Source: UBA7916 sp036121365
GTDB taxonomy: Bacteria > Pseudomonadota > Gammaproteobacteria > Comchoanobacterales > Comchoanobacteraceae
Reading direction: 5' to 3'
DNA: 64,000 nucleotides
Assembly (NCBI GenBank): GCA_036121365.1
Contig: JAZAFR010000029.1
Coordinates: forward strand, 58,339 to 122,338
Position numbers and translations under genes: made by a program. The stretch's first letter is position 1; the number at the start of each line of letters is the position of its first letter. Below the pieces are notes generated by a model. The model was not told the DNA's origin and made no database searches. It saw only the letters and a program-made list of their open reading frames with translations. This document shows positions 24,005 to 33,366 of the stretch, one piece after another.

Positions 24005-25627
24005 TTATTGCGCGAGTTGTACTTGAATTATGCTTGTGTTCTGCTGTTCATCGTTGACTTCTTTTACTGGTACTGTATCAATCTCTTTAATTTTTTCTTT
24101 TGTAGACCCATTGTATTGTCCAGCGATCTTTATAATCTCTTGATTTAGTGCTTTTCTGACTTTTCTGTCGATGGGATCTTTAGTAACCGTTTCAATTTCT
24201 GGGCTTGGTGTTTCATCAAGTTCCTTATCAAAGAAATCTCCCTCTGGTATAAGATTGAGCTCAGTTGGTAATATCTCTTGATTCAATGTTTCACTTGTTA
24301 CTGGCTTCTCCCCAATATCTACTGATGATGCTATTTTGGTGTGCTCTTTCTGGTTTTCCACAATGTATGTCTTTATTGTGAAAAGTGCTATGGTTGTACA
24401 GATGCATCCTGTTATTCCAAAAAAATAAAAGCCCACTATTAGGCATAATAAATACTGGAAAACTGCACTTTTAAATAATCTCTTGATGCCCCTCTTGATT
24501 CTTTCTAAATAGGTCATTTCTATTGATTTTTCGCTGTTTTTACTTGTCTTAGCTGTCTTCTCATTTGCAACAAATATAATGAGATCCCTCCAACAATGTC
24601 TTAGTTCTAAATCCTCATTCTTAAATAGGCTCCCAATGTCTATACCGTTATCCCTGTAGAGAGTTCTTAAGCTAGCAATTTGTTCTGACAGTTCTTCGCC
24701 GGCATCAATGGCATTGTAAACAGCAACGAACGAATCTTCGCTCAACCCTCTGAGGCAATCATAGATTTCTTTTTCGTCTTGGTTTTTAGGGTTGTAAGTA
24801 TACTCAGTGTGCAATCCCCCCCCGTGGAATGCTGTCATTCTATCACTACAAAAGTGTTTTTTTTCTTCAGTACTACCATAATCATCAATCAGTATTGAAA
24901 TGCAATTTCTGATTTCTCTATCACTCATATGACTGTGGATAATATCCGCATAGTTGTCTCTTAGCTCTCTTTCCCTATCTTGCTCACTTACATCTATCTT
25001 GAGGTAATCAAACATCATACATGCTGTGACAATACCGCAATTTACCCCACGTTGTCCTGAGAATGCGTAATGTCGCTCTGGCTCCCTAATCGTGCGTATC
25101 TGATCTTTTTCTAGTCCTCTTTTTGTCGAGATTATATTTTTAATGATGTTATGTATCTCTGGATCTAGTGGGTAGGCATAGCCGTTAGTATCGAGACACT
25201 TAACCATTGCGATTTTACTTGTATCATCGACATCTATTGTGATTAAGTTCCAGTGACCAGGTCTTTGGAAAGGTATTGCAATTCTAAGTGACCCTTCTAA
25301 AACGCCAGTTTCAGGGATACTATCGCATTGCACCACGACAGTCTCTTCTGCGTCAATGTCGGATACGGCAGCTGTGACAATACGCCTATGATCTTGTTCG
25401 GGAGAGGTACCAGAGAAATTCTTTCTCAAAAGGCATCTCCAAATCTTAGCTATGTCGGTTTCTACCAGTTCGTATGACGTGACATTTCTCTTTTTAATTT
25501 CACTCAGTGAAGTTGTCAATGGTTCGGTTACTTTAAGATGTGCTTTTCTAACTTCTAGTTCTGCTTGAGTGTTCTGGTACCCTAGTGTCACTTCAGTTTT
25601 TTGTAGCATCTTGCTGCGAATACCCAT
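24005..25627 (-). CDS. Putative CE-clan (Ulp1-like) cysteine protease with membrane hairpin; effector candidate
   Basis: 540 residues, ATG 25627, with CAGGAGAAAAA just upstream. A protease-like core at about 110-210 shows the CE-clan order of catalytic residues: His125-Trp126 in PGHWNLITIDVD, Asp146 in CLDTNG, Gln192 and Cys197 in GQRGVNCGIV. This spacing matches Ulp1/SENP and bacterial deubiquitinases or deSUMOylases such as ElaD, SseL and ChlaDub. There is no signal peptide. Residues 388-423 form a hydrophobic hairpin, which would anchor the protein in a membrane with the protease on one face, and a hydrophilic acidic tail follows. Protease assignment is by motif only; the substrate is unknown. 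Delivery into a host cell is inference. Confidence 0.7.
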   Translation of the reverse strand: MGIRSKMLQKTEVTLGYQNTQAELEVRKAHLKVTEPLTTSLSEIKKRNVTSYELVETDIAKIWRCLLRKNFSGTSPEQDHRRIVTAAVSDIDAEETVVVQCDSIPETGVLEGSLRIAIPFQRPGHWNLITIDVDDTSKIAMVKCLDTNGYAYPLDPEIHNIIKNIISTKRGLEKDQIRTIREPERHYAFSGQRGVNCGIVTACMMFDYLKIDVSEQDRERELRDNYADIIHSHMSDREIRNCISILIDDYGSTEEKKHFCSDRMTAFHGGGLHTEYTYNPKNQDEKEIYDCLRGLSEDSFVAVYNAIDAGEELSEQIASLRTLYRDNGIDIGSLFKNEDLELRHCWRDLIIFVANEKTAKTSKNSEKSIEMTYLERIKRGIKRLFKSAVFQYLLCLIVGFYFFGITGCICTTIALFTIKTYIVENQKEHTKIASSVDIGEKPVTSETLNQEILPTELNLIPEGDFFDKELDETPSPEIETVTKDPIDRKVRKALNQEIIKIAGQYNGSTKEKIKEIDTVPVKEVNDEQQNTSIIQVQLAQ

Positions 25628-25705
25628 TTTTTCTCCTGCGAAACTTCACAACACACTTTAACATCTAGTTAATTCGTATTACAATAACGTATTGAACCGT
25701 TTTTA

Positions 25706-27916
25706 TTAAGTTTCTGAAAATTCACTGATTAATTTTTTAAAGTGGTTGTCAATGTGTTGTTTCAGCAATGTGACTCTTTCTCTGGATGCTTGTCTTTGGA
25801 TGCCCATTCTCAATGCGCTTTTTTCTCCTATGACAATGAACAATTCCTTTGCCCTCGTCATTGCTGTGTAGATTAGGTTTCTCTCTAACATAATGTAATG
25901 GCTATTGGTTAAGGGTAAAATCACCGCTTTGAATTCCGATCCTTGGCTTTTGTGAATGCTCATTGCATATGCCAATGTAATTTCATCCATTTCATCATAA
26001 TAATACTCTACGTACTTGCCGTCAAATTCAACCGTGATTGTCTGTTTTTCATCATTGTGATTTATCACATATCCAATATCACCATTAAAAACATCTTTAT
26101 CGTAATTATTTCGGGTTTGCATGACCCTATCTCCTAACTTAAATACTTGTGAGAAGTATTTAACTCCTATTTTTTCTTGATTTATGCATGCTTGAATTCT
26201 TCTATTCAGTGCTTGTGCTCCAAGTTCTCCTTTTTGCATAGGACAGAGGATTTGTATGTCTTTCATTGGATCAATATTAAATCTTTTTGGTATCCTTTCA
26301 GTGATCATTCTTTCAATTTTATCAATGATATTATCAGTTTCTTGAGTAAAGATTCCATAGCAGTCAATTTTTTTCTCTTTTTCTTTGTGTTCAAAAACAG
26401 GTATTTTTCCTTGTCGAATTTGATGTGAATATTGGACGATGTAGGAAGTTTGAGCCTGTCTGAAAATTTCTGTAAGAGCAGTTACTGGAACTCTGTTTGT
26501 TTCAATGATGTCTTCAAGTATGTTTCCTGGTCCCACAGAGGGTAGTTGGTCAACATCTCCCACCAGTAGTAAGCCGCAGTGGTTTGGTAATGCTTGCAAT
26601 ATGCTTTTTGTGATGAAAATGTCCATCATTGATGATTCGTCTATGATGCAAAATTCTATTTTTAGTGGATTTTTGTCGTCATGCTGAAATTTTTTAGTGA
26701 TGGGGTCGACACCCAGCGCTCTGTGTATCGTCTTAGATGTATGTCCAGTGGTTTCTTTTAGCCTTTTGGCTGCTCTGCCTGTTGGAGCACAAAGTAAGAA
26801 TGTAACGTGGTTTTGTTGCAATATATGCACCACACTTTGCACCAATGTTGTTTTTCCTACGCCTGGACCTCCAGTCAAGATGCTCACTTTGTTATGTAAA
26901 ATATTTTCTAAAGCTTTTTGTTGGCTGTTGGATAATTGATATCCGAGATAATCATCTAGTCCTTTTAGGCTTTGTTTCATTTTTTTGATGCTGGGTAGAT
27001 GGCTTTTATCTGTGCACAGGCGTACTAGCTTTTTTGCAATTTCATTTTCATTGATGTGTATCTTGGAGAGACTGATCAAGGTTTCTGTTTGTATTGAATT
27101 TTCAATAATGTGATTGTCATTTGATAGTTGAAGAATACTATCTATGATTTTTTCTTTTTCTAAACCCAATAAATTGGCACTATCCTCGATTAATTTGTTT
27201 TTTACAACTGCACTGTGTCCTTTGTTGCTGGCTTCTTGCAATGTATAAATGATTCCATTTGCAATGCGCTGATGATGATCTTTTGCGATTCCAACTGATT
27301 GAGCAATCTGATCACTCATTCGAAAACCAATCCCTGGAATGTCACGATAAAGTAGATAAGGGTTTTTTTGTATGATGTCGATTGCATTAATGCCATAGGT
27401 TTTATATATTTTTACTGAACGTTGTGGACCTATTTTGTGCTGTTGTAAAAAGATTATGATGTTAGAAATGCCTTGTTGCTCTTTCCATGATTGGCAAATG
27501 GATTCGAGTTTTTTCTTCCCAATTCCCGGTATTTTCATGATGGATTTTGGGTTTTTATTGAGTATATCAAGTATCTCGGTTCCAAAATGATCTAGCATTT
27601 GTCTTGCTAAATGTTTTCCTATGCCTTTAATTACGCCTGAGCTTAGATATTGTAAAAGTGATTCTTTGGATTTTGGCAGTTCAAGCTCTATGCTATCAGC
27701 TTTAAATTGTTTGCCATATTGGCTGTTTTCAATCCAATTTCCATGTGCGCTGATGGTTTGTCCTGGTTGAGGTTGGTTGCTGTAGCCAACTATAGTGTGT
27801 GTTAGCTCATCTACTGTTTGTATCTTTAAAATGCAAAAGCCATCTTCACTGGATTGGAATATAACATTAATGATTTCTCCTGTGATTTTTATCATGTCTG
27901 CTGTTGTGTTCTGCAT
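25706..27916 (-). CDS. recD2: RecD2-type DNA helicase
   Basis: Superfamily 1B 5'-3' helicase of the RecD2/TraA type, which acts in repair independently of RecBC. It has 736 residues. The long N-terminal region has an OB-like segment and helix-hairpin-helix repeats (VIKGIGKHLARQML, IMKIPGIGKKKLESI, DIPGIGFRMSDQIA). Walker A is GGPGVGKTTLVQ at about 347. Walker B is CIIDESSMMD, followed by LLVGDVDQLPSVGPG. The final motif VI region is AYAMSIHKSQGSEF and LIYTAMTRAKELFI. The N-terminal extension and absence of recB/recC next door separate it from RecD of RecBCD. Confidence 0.93.
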   Translation of the reverse strand: MQNTTADMIKITGEIINVIFQSSEDGFCILKIQTVDELTHTIVGYSNQPQPGQTISAHGNWIENSQYGKQFKADSIELELPKSKESLLQYLSSGVIKGIGKHLARQMLDHFGTEILDILNKNPKSIMKIPGIGKKKLESICQSWKEQQGISNIIIFLQQHKIGPQRSVKIYKTYGINAIDIIQKNPYLLYRDIPGIGFRMSDQIAQSVGIAKDHHQRIANGIIYTLQEASNKGHSAVVKNKLIEDSANLLGLEKEKIIDSILQLSNDNHIIENSIQTETLISLSKIHINENEIAKKLVRLCTDKSHLPSIKKMKQSLKGLDDYLGYQLSNSQQKALENILHNKVSILTGGPGVGKTTLVQSVVHILQQNHVTFLLCAPTGRAAKRLKETTGHTSKTIHRALGVDPITKKFQHDDKNPLKIEFCIIDESSMMDIFITKSILQALPNHCGLLLVGDVDQLPSVGPGNILEDIIETNRVPVTALTEIFRQAQTSYIVQYSHQIRQGKIPVFEHKEKEKKIDCYGIFTQETDNIIDKIERMITERIPKRFNIDPMKDIQILCPMQKGELGAQALNRRIQACINQEKIGVKYFSQVFKLGDRVMQTRNNYDKDVFNGDIGYVINHNDEKQTITVEFDGKYVEYYYDEMDEITLAYAMSIHKSQGSEFKAVILPLTNSHYIMLERNLIYTAMTRAKELFIVIGEKSALRMGIQRQASRERVTLLKQHIDNHFKKLISEFSET

Positions 27917-28217
27917 AGCAATTGCCAGTTTTCATTATTACTCACCATACAATATTTTTCCTGGTATTGACAATATCGTGTCCTGATTTTCTGTTTGGTT
28001 TTTCTTGACTACGCAAACTGATGTTTTATTGTTGGTTACAAATCAATTTTTGTTTAAAGCACTTATTTCATGCAGTCAGGATTATATTCAATGATGAATA
28101 CTTCATGATTACAACTTCATACATTTTTTGATCAGTTATCAGCTTTTGTTTTTCCTCGTGTTTTCTGCTGGTGATATTATGTTTTTTGTGGTACAATTCT
28201 TTTATTTTTAGATTCCT
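27917..28217. other. Divergent intergenic region recD2 / LysE-type gene
   Basis: 301 AT-rich bases carrying the promoter of the plus-strand exporter at its right end. A TTGACA at 27967-27972 has no good -10 partner. No gene seen. Confidence 0.4.
28189..28197 (+). promoter_or_regulatory. Extended -10 promoter (TGGTACAAT) of the LysE-type exporter
   Basis: A TGnTACAAT element 21 bases before ATG 28218, giving a leader of about 14 nt with no clear Shine-Dalgarno. Confidence 0.45.
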
Positions 28218-28823
28218 ATGGCTATATTTACTCAAGCTTTCTTAACCGGTCTTGCCATTTCTATCCCGATTGGACCAATTAATATGGTCTGTATCAAGCA
28301 AACTGTACGTTTGGGTTTGTCTGGTTTTGTTGTGGTGGCTTTAGCTGCTGGTTTGGCCAATATTATTTTAAGTGGGCTTGCAGCCACAGGTTCCATTGCA
28401 TTGATTGCTTACTTGAAAGATTATCAATCAGTATTACATTTTTTCGGTGGATTATTACTGATTTGCTTTGGCGTGGCAGAGTTGCGTAAAGAGGAGACTC
28501 CTGTTCAAACCCATGTGTCACGAAAGGATTTGTGGTCCGTTTTTCTGCAAGTAATGACAATTGCCCTTTCAAATCCAATGACAATATTAGGCTATATGAG
28601 CTTGATGATAGAGCTTGCTGGAGACTATCATCAAAATGGTATGGTTTTATCGGTGGTTTTGGGGCTTACGTTTGCATCGATGTTATGGCGTTTGGTTTTG
28701 GGGTCTTTGGTTATGCGTTTAAAAAGTAAGTACGTGCTGGACTATTTTAGTTATTTGAAAATTCTTTGTCCCGCTTGTTTCTTTTATTTTGGGGTTACTG
28801 CTTTATTAAAGGTTCTTTTTTGA
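28218..28823 (+). CDS. LysE/RhtB-family amino-acid exporter
   Basis: Inner-membrane exporter, 201 residues with about six hydrophobic segments. The N-terminus FLTGLAISIPIGPINMVCIKQTVRLG is the family signature (GxxxxPGP-type glycine/proline motif in TM1). The middle part LSNPMTILGYM matches the NP motif in TM4. The substrate cannot be told from sequence; relatives export lysine, threonine, homoserine or leucine. It is a monocistronic gene with its own extended -10 promoter, followed by mdh after about 150 bases. Confidence 0.82.
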   Translation: MAIFTQAFLTGLAISIPIGPINMVCIKQTVRLGLSGFVVVALAAGLANIILSGLAATGSIALIAYLKDYQSVLHFFGGLLLICFGVAELRKEETPVQTHVSRKDLWSVFLQVMTIALSNPMTILGYMSLMIELAGDYHQNGMVLSVVLGLTFASMLWRLVLGSLVMRLKSKYVLDYFSYLKILCPACFFYFGVTALLKVLF

Positions 28824-28972
28824 AGTTGAAATCTTTTCAATGTCTGGATTTTAGAATTGATCTGTGTATGTTTATTGTTTGTGATGTTATTTAAAGATTG
28901 TATAAGAATGGATTTTTCATTAAACATCTGTTACTCTTCAGATGTTTCAGTTGTTATGTTTTAGGAGGTATT

Positions 28973-29980
28973 ATGTCGGGATCATCTCGTGTGTTGACCA
29001 TCACAATCACTGGTGCAGCAGGTCAGATTGGATATGCGTTATTGCCAAGGCTAGGGGAGTTGTTGTTTGATGTTGATACGAAAATTGTTTTGAAGCTGCA
29101 TGACCTCGATGTGTGTATGCCTGCCTTAAAGGCTGTTGCTATGGAACTTGAGGATTGTGCATTTTCTTGGATAGATAAGATTGTGGTCACATCAAATCTC
29201 AAGGAAGCATTTGATGGTTGTCAGATGGCTGTTTTAATAGGGGCTAAGCCACGTCAAAAAGGAATGGAGCGTGCTGAATTGTTGAAACAAAATGGATTGA
29301 TTTTCAAAGAGCAAGGTGCAGCGCTTAACCAATACGCTGATAAAAATATCCAAGTTTTGGTGGTGGGTAATCCATGTAATACAAATGCTTATGTGTGCTT
29401 GAATCATGCTCGAGATATCCCGTCGCATCGTTTTTATTCTATGTCCATGTTGGATCAAAATCGAGCTTATTCTTTTTTAGCCAAACAATATGATTTAGAC
29501 ATTGCTATGATTGAAAATTTATGTATTTGGGGTAATCACTCTCCGACAATGTATACGGATTATGAACGGGCGTTGTATAATGGAAAACCCATACTAGAAT
29601 ACATTCAAGATCGTCAATGGCTTGCCAATGATTTGCAAGAGAAGGTAGCCAATCGTGGCAGTGAAGTGATTGCGGCACGAGGCGCATCGTCTTCTGCTTC
29701 AGCTGCCAATGCCATTATTGATAGTTTGATTGTTCTGGTTGATTCTGAACAGGGATATGGTTCTTTTTCTATGGGAGTATACTCTAATGGTGAGTATGGA
29801 GCTCAGCCTGGAACGATTGTCTCTTATCCTTGTCATTATGACTCTAAAGGTCGATTGAGAGTGGTTCCTAATATTAGCTTAGATGCCGCTACTCAGAAAC
29901 GCATTGCTCATTCTTTCGCGGAGATTTCTAATGAGGCTGCACTGTGTCGGGATTTAGATTTGATCATTAACGATCACTGA
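28973..29980 (+). CDS. mdh: NAD-dependent malate dehydrogenase (cytosolic/type 2 family)
   Basis: Interconverts malate and oxaloacetate in the TCA cycle. It has 335 residues from ATG 28973, chosen because AGGAGG lies 5 bases upstream; the frame extends to 28898 but without homology. The Rossmann motif is TGAAGQIGYALLPRL. It has LIGAKPRQKGMERAELL, GNPCNTNAYV, MLDQNRA and the catalytic His in GNHSPTMY. These features belong to the MDH family shared by Legionella, Coxiella, Chlamydia and eukaryotic cytosol, not the E. coli type. lgt starts 5 bases after the stop, so mdh, lgt and the monooxygenase form one operon. Confidence 0.95.
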   Translation: MSGSSRVLTITITGAAGQIGYALLPRLGELLFDVDTKIVLKLHDLDVCMPALKAVAMELEDCAFSWIDKIVVTSNLKEAFDGCQMAVLIGAKPRQKGMERAELLKQNGLIFKEQGAALNQYADKNIQVLVVGNPCNTNAYVCLNHARDIPSHRFYSMSMLDQNRAYSFLAKQYDLDIAMIENLCIWGNHSPTMYTDYERALYNGKPILEYIQDRQWLANDLQEKVANRGSEVIAARGASSSASAANAIIDSLIVLVDSEQGYGSFSMGVYSNGEYGAQPGTIVSYPCHYDSKGRLRVVPNISLDAATQKRIAHSFAEISNEAALCRDLDLIINDH

Positions 29981-29985
29981 TTTTT

Positions 29986-30792
29986 ATGATTGAGCTTCCT
30001 GTTTTTAATCCTGATATTTTTGTTCTGGCAGGTTTTTTGCACATTAAATGGTATGGGTTTATGTATGTGTTAGGCTTTTTATCTGCATGGATATTGGCAA
30101 AAAAACGCATAGAGGAATGTGATATTGACCTTGATGGGCTCCTTGATTACTTTACTTATTTTGCAATGGGTATTGTGATTGGTGGACGTGTTGGGTATGT
30201 TTTGTTTTATAATTATACATTTTTTTTATCGAACCCATGGTCTATCTTTGAGATATGGAAAGGCGGTATGGCTTTTCACGGCGCTTTGATTGGTGGTCTT
30301 ATCGCCGTTTTGGCTTTTTCAATGAGTCGCGGTGTGTCTTTTTTTTCTTTAGTTGACCTCACGGTTCCTCTATTGCCCCCTGGTTTAATGTTTGGTCGTT
30401 TGGGAAATTTTATCAATGGTGAGTTGTGGGGTAGGGTCACCTCTGTTCCTTGGGCAATGATTTTCCCACATAGCGATGGTCTACCAAGACATCCTTCACA
30501 ATTGTATGCTATGATTGGAGAAGGCGTGTTGTTGTTTGTTCTGTTATCTTTCCATCGTAACAGGAATCAGTCTGGTTCAGGTATCTTGGGTGCTTGGTTT
30601 TTAATTCATTATGGATGGATACGTTTTTTTATTGAGTTTTTTAGAGAGCCTGACGAGCATATTGGTTTTGTTTTGTTTGATGCTTTTAGTTTGGGGCAGT
30701 GTTTTTGTTTTATCATGTTTTTATGTGGTCTTTCTTGGTTGTTGCTCTCCCAGTTTTGTAAAAAAGACTTGAAGGGTCAGTACTCGTATTAA
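29986..30792 (+). CDS. lgt: Prolipoprotein diacylglyceryl transferase
   Basis: Inner-membrane enzyme that transfers diacylglycerol from phosphatidylglycerol to the lipobox cysteine of prolipoproteins. It has 268 residues and about seven membrane segments. Lgt motifs: IKWYGFMYVLGF (active-site His and Tyr region), GGRVGYVLFYN, IWKGGMAFHGALIGG, the signature GRLGNFINGELWGR and HPSQLYAM. ATG 29986 lies 5 bases after mdh. The only gap to the next gene is 6 bases. Confidence 0.97.
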   Translation: MIELPVFNPDIFVLAGFLHIKWYGFMYVLGFLSAWILAKKRIEECDIDLDGLLDYFTYFAMGIVIGGRVGYVLFYNYTFFLSNPWSIFEIWKGGMAFHGALIGGLIAVLAFSMSRGVSFFSLVDLTVPLLPPGLMFGRLGNFINGELWGRVTSVPWAMIFPHSDGLPRHPSQLYAMIGEGVLLFVLLSFHRNRNQSGSGILGAWFLIHYGWIRFFIEFFREPDEHIGFVLFDAFSLGQCFCFIMFLCGLSWLLLSQFCKKDLKGQYSY

Positions 30793-30798
30793 TCTAGG

Positions 30799-32523
30799 AT
30801 GTTTTCAATGTCAAATCCTGTTGGTATATTCATTATAGGCGCTGGTTTTTCTGGTTTGATATCGGCGATACTGGCCAGAAAAAATAATGTTTCCTGTGTG
30901 GTGATTGATAAACGTGATCGAGACACCATTAGCCAAAGCAATGCTCATTATTTGAATGCTTATACTCTTGAAATCTTAGTGTCACTTGGACTTTCTATTG
31001 ATGAGCTAAGAAAATATTCAGTTGATCTAGATGTCTCTAAACGGATGGTTTGCTGCCGTACTTTGAATAAGACAGTGGGGCGAATTGATCTCTCTGAGGA
31101 TCCTGGCTACGACGTTCGTTTTAATCGTATTGGTAGGTTTGGTGCATTTTTAAACATTCATTGTCAGGATTTATATCGTCTACTACTTGATCTGGCCATT
31201 GATGTGGGTGTAGACATATGTTGGTTGCACACCGTGGTAGATTTAAACGCTCACACAGGGCTTGTTAAAGTCGAGTGTTTGCAATCAGGGGATCAATATG
31301 AGCAACATTGTGATTTTATTTTAGCTTGTGATGGGGCCTCTGGTCCCAGTGTAGATCTCAGTCATATGCCTGTCCAAAATGTCTGTCAATATCTCGATTT
31401 TATTACAATTGAAGCATTGGGTTCTATTGAGTCTTTTGTTCAAGATCGTGCATTATTTTATTGGGTGTTTCACGAATCCATGACTGCTTGTATGGTGTCT
31501 TTTGATTTAAGAAAAAAACAGTTATTGCAAATACCTATTTTACCTGGTGCTGATGCTGATTTGTATTTAAATCAAGATCATATTAGACAATGCTTTTCAG
31601 CTTTGTGTGATGTTTCTCCTGATCAGTGTGAGCATGAATTTTCTATTAAAGGGCGTTGGAATCTTAAAACTTCTGCATTGTCATCGGCTTCAAAAGGCAA
31701 ATTATTTTTTTTGGGAGATTGCTTGCATCAAGTACTTCCTGCTGGTGGCATGGGTTTGAATCTTGCGATTGCAGATTCTTATAACTTAATATGGAAGTTG
31801 GTTCATGATTTGAGTTTTTCAAGGCCTAGATTTTCTACTTCTTACCAATGTGAAAGGTTGTCATTGTCACATGAAAAGCTTAAGCAGTCAGTTTTAAATT
31901 ATAAGGGCTTTTTAGACATGGCCAAATCATTTATTTGTGTGCCTGATCAGTTATTTAAAATGGGGTTTAATCAGTTCAGCTCTTCTTTTTATTCGACTTG
32001 GTTGCAAGGAGTTCAAATCTTAAATGATACCGGCCATATCAATCAACGGGAACTTGATCAAGTGATCGAACAAAATAAAGGTCATTTTGATGGCATTGCC
32101 ATGCATAATGATTTTGTTTATGACAGTTTTTTGATTCATCAACCTTCTCAAAGAAGATTTTACGATTTAGCCGTATTGTCATTTCGTGTTTTTTCAGGCA
32201 TGAGGATTCAGAACTTTTCTTGTATTTATAAAGGAAAATGCCAACAGATCTATGATTTGTTAGCTTATGATGCTTGGACGATTGTTTTACACTCTGATCA
32301 TATGGAAGTGTCTTCTCTATTGGATTTAATTACGGTTAAAAAACAGATTTGCGTTGTAGATTCTTTTTTGCATGATAATGCATTTTTGCCTATGAATAAA
32401 GATGTTTTTCTATTGATACGACCTGATCAAATTGTCGCAGTTGTGGTTGATCTGAGTAGAAATGGGGAATATGATAAATTAAAAACCTTTCTCATTGAGG
32501 CCTTTTGTCCAGTTTTGTTGTAA
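30799..32523 (+). CDS. FAD-dependent aromatic-hydroxylase-like monooxygenase (PheA/TfdB family)
   Basis: 574 residues. The N-terminal FAD-binding Rossmann motif is IIGAGFSGLISAILARKN, followed by a conserved DG-type segment at LACDGASGPS and the second FAD motif GDCLHQVLPAGGMGLNLAIADSYNL at about 310-335. The C-terminal ~180 residues match the thioredoxin-like tail of phenol hydroxylase-type enzymes in position only. Substrate unknown. Such enzymes usually sit in catabolic or polyketide clusters; here it follows lgt by 6 bases with no partner genes, so its role may be redox or secondary metabolism. It converges on the next gene with a 5-base gap. Confidence 0.8.
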   Translation: MFSMSNPVGIFIIGAGFSGLISAILARKNNVSCVVIDKRDRDTISQSNAHYLNAYTLEILVSLGLSIDELRKYSVDLDVSKRMVCCRTLNKTVGRIDLSEDPGYDVRFNRIGRFGAFLNIHCQDLYRLLLDLAIDVGVDICWLHTVVDLNAHTGLVKVECLQSGDQYEQHCDFILACDGASGPSVDLSHMPVQNVCQYLDFITIEALGSIESFVQDRALFYWVFHESMTACMVSFDLRKKQLLQIPILPGADADLYLNQDHIRQCFSALCDVSPDQCEHEFSIKGRWNLKTSALSSASKGKLFFLGDCLHQVLPAGGMGLNLAIADSYNLIWKLVHDLSFSRPRFSTSYQCERLSLSHEKLKQSVLNYKGFLDMAKSFICVPDQLFKMGFNQFSSSFYSTWLQGVQILNDTGHINQRELDQVIEQNKGHFDGIAMHNDFVYDSFLIHQPSQRRFYDLAVLSFRVFSGMRIQNFSCIYKGKCQQIYDLLAYDAWTIVLHSDHMEVSSLLDLITVKKQICVVDSFLHDNAFLPMNKDVFLLIRPDQIVAVVVDLSRNGEYDKLKTFLIEAFCPVLL

Positions 32524-32528
32524 GTGGT

Positions 32529-33272
32529 TTAGAATAATAGGCCAGGGTAGAGGTATGTCACCATTGATATGAGTGAAAATGTTCCTAGGAAAAACTTGTT
32601 TTTCAGCACCCAGTTATTGTTCTCGTCGATGTTGTGTGAACAGAATTGGCAAAATGTTGACAGTTGTATAAAGACAATGAAGTTCAAAAATTCAGCATAA
32701 TTTGCAATGGTTTCATTTACGGAAAATATGCTGCTTGAGAAGCTATATGATAATATTGACAAAGGAGTGATTATGACAAACAGTGTTTGTAAAAGTTTTC
32801 TCTGAGTGCTGCAATGTATTTGATTATTGGTGCTCGCGGTCAGCATGGTTAGTTCAAGTGTTTTGTGAATTAAGAAACCAGCAATTACAAAACTCAAACA
32901 ACTGTTTGATGCTTGTGGGGCTATGGCAAAACCCTCACCAATAAAATGCGGTATCAATAGTGTATATATGACCCATGGATATTTCTCTTGGATATAATTT
33001 TGATTGTTATATTGGTTGTAGGTCATTTGTAGAAGATATGCAAATGTTGCAAAAATAAAAGATAAGGTTAGGATATGCCCTATCGTGAAAATTTCTAATA
33101 ATTCAGGTCCTAAGTGGAAAATTGCAAAAGATAGCATTAATGCTCTGACTGTTTGATCAATATTGTCTTTTAATGTGCTGTATGTTAGAAAGTTTTTTGC
33201 ATTGTTTAATACACCAACAGTGGTCATTGATATACCAAGTGTCAAAAATGATGTTACTGCTAGGCTTTGCAC
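32529..33272 (-). CDS. Multi-spanning membrane protein, possibly ZIP-like metal transporter
   Basis: 247 residues with GTG as start. There are about seven to eight hydrophobic segments. Segment four contains HFIGEGFAI and segment five IHKTLELTM. This pair recalls the metal-binding H..(P/G)EG and HE..E motifs of ZIP (zinc/iron) transporters, but the second His-Glu pair is incomplete and the loop is short. A ZIP relationship is therefore tentative. No regulatory site or partner gene is evident. Confidence 0.5.
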   Translation of the reverse strand: MQSLAVTSFLTLGISMTTVGVLNNAKNFLTYSTLKDNIDQTVRALMLSFAIFHLGPELLEIFTIGHILTLSFIFATFAYLLQMTYNQYNNQNYIQEKYPWVIYTLLIPHFIGEGFAIAPQASNSCLSFVIAGFLIHKTLELTMLTASTNNQIHCSTQRKLLQTLFVIITPLSILSYSFSSSIFSVNETIANYAEFLNFIVFIQLSTFCQFCSHNIDENNNWVLKNKFFLGTFSLISMVTYLYPGLLF

Positions 33273-33366
33273 TGATGTACCCTTTTATGTATCGTGATAT
33301 TATATCACACCTTCTCGTTTGAGTCAACAAATATCAATTCAAGATGAATACAATTTTTAGTCTTGT

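Noticed and set aside
27967..27995. Promoter with TTGACA -35 in the recD2/exporter gap
   Set aside because: The -10 at 17-nt spacing is TCTGTT, too far from consensus, and the exporter has a better extended -10 downstream.
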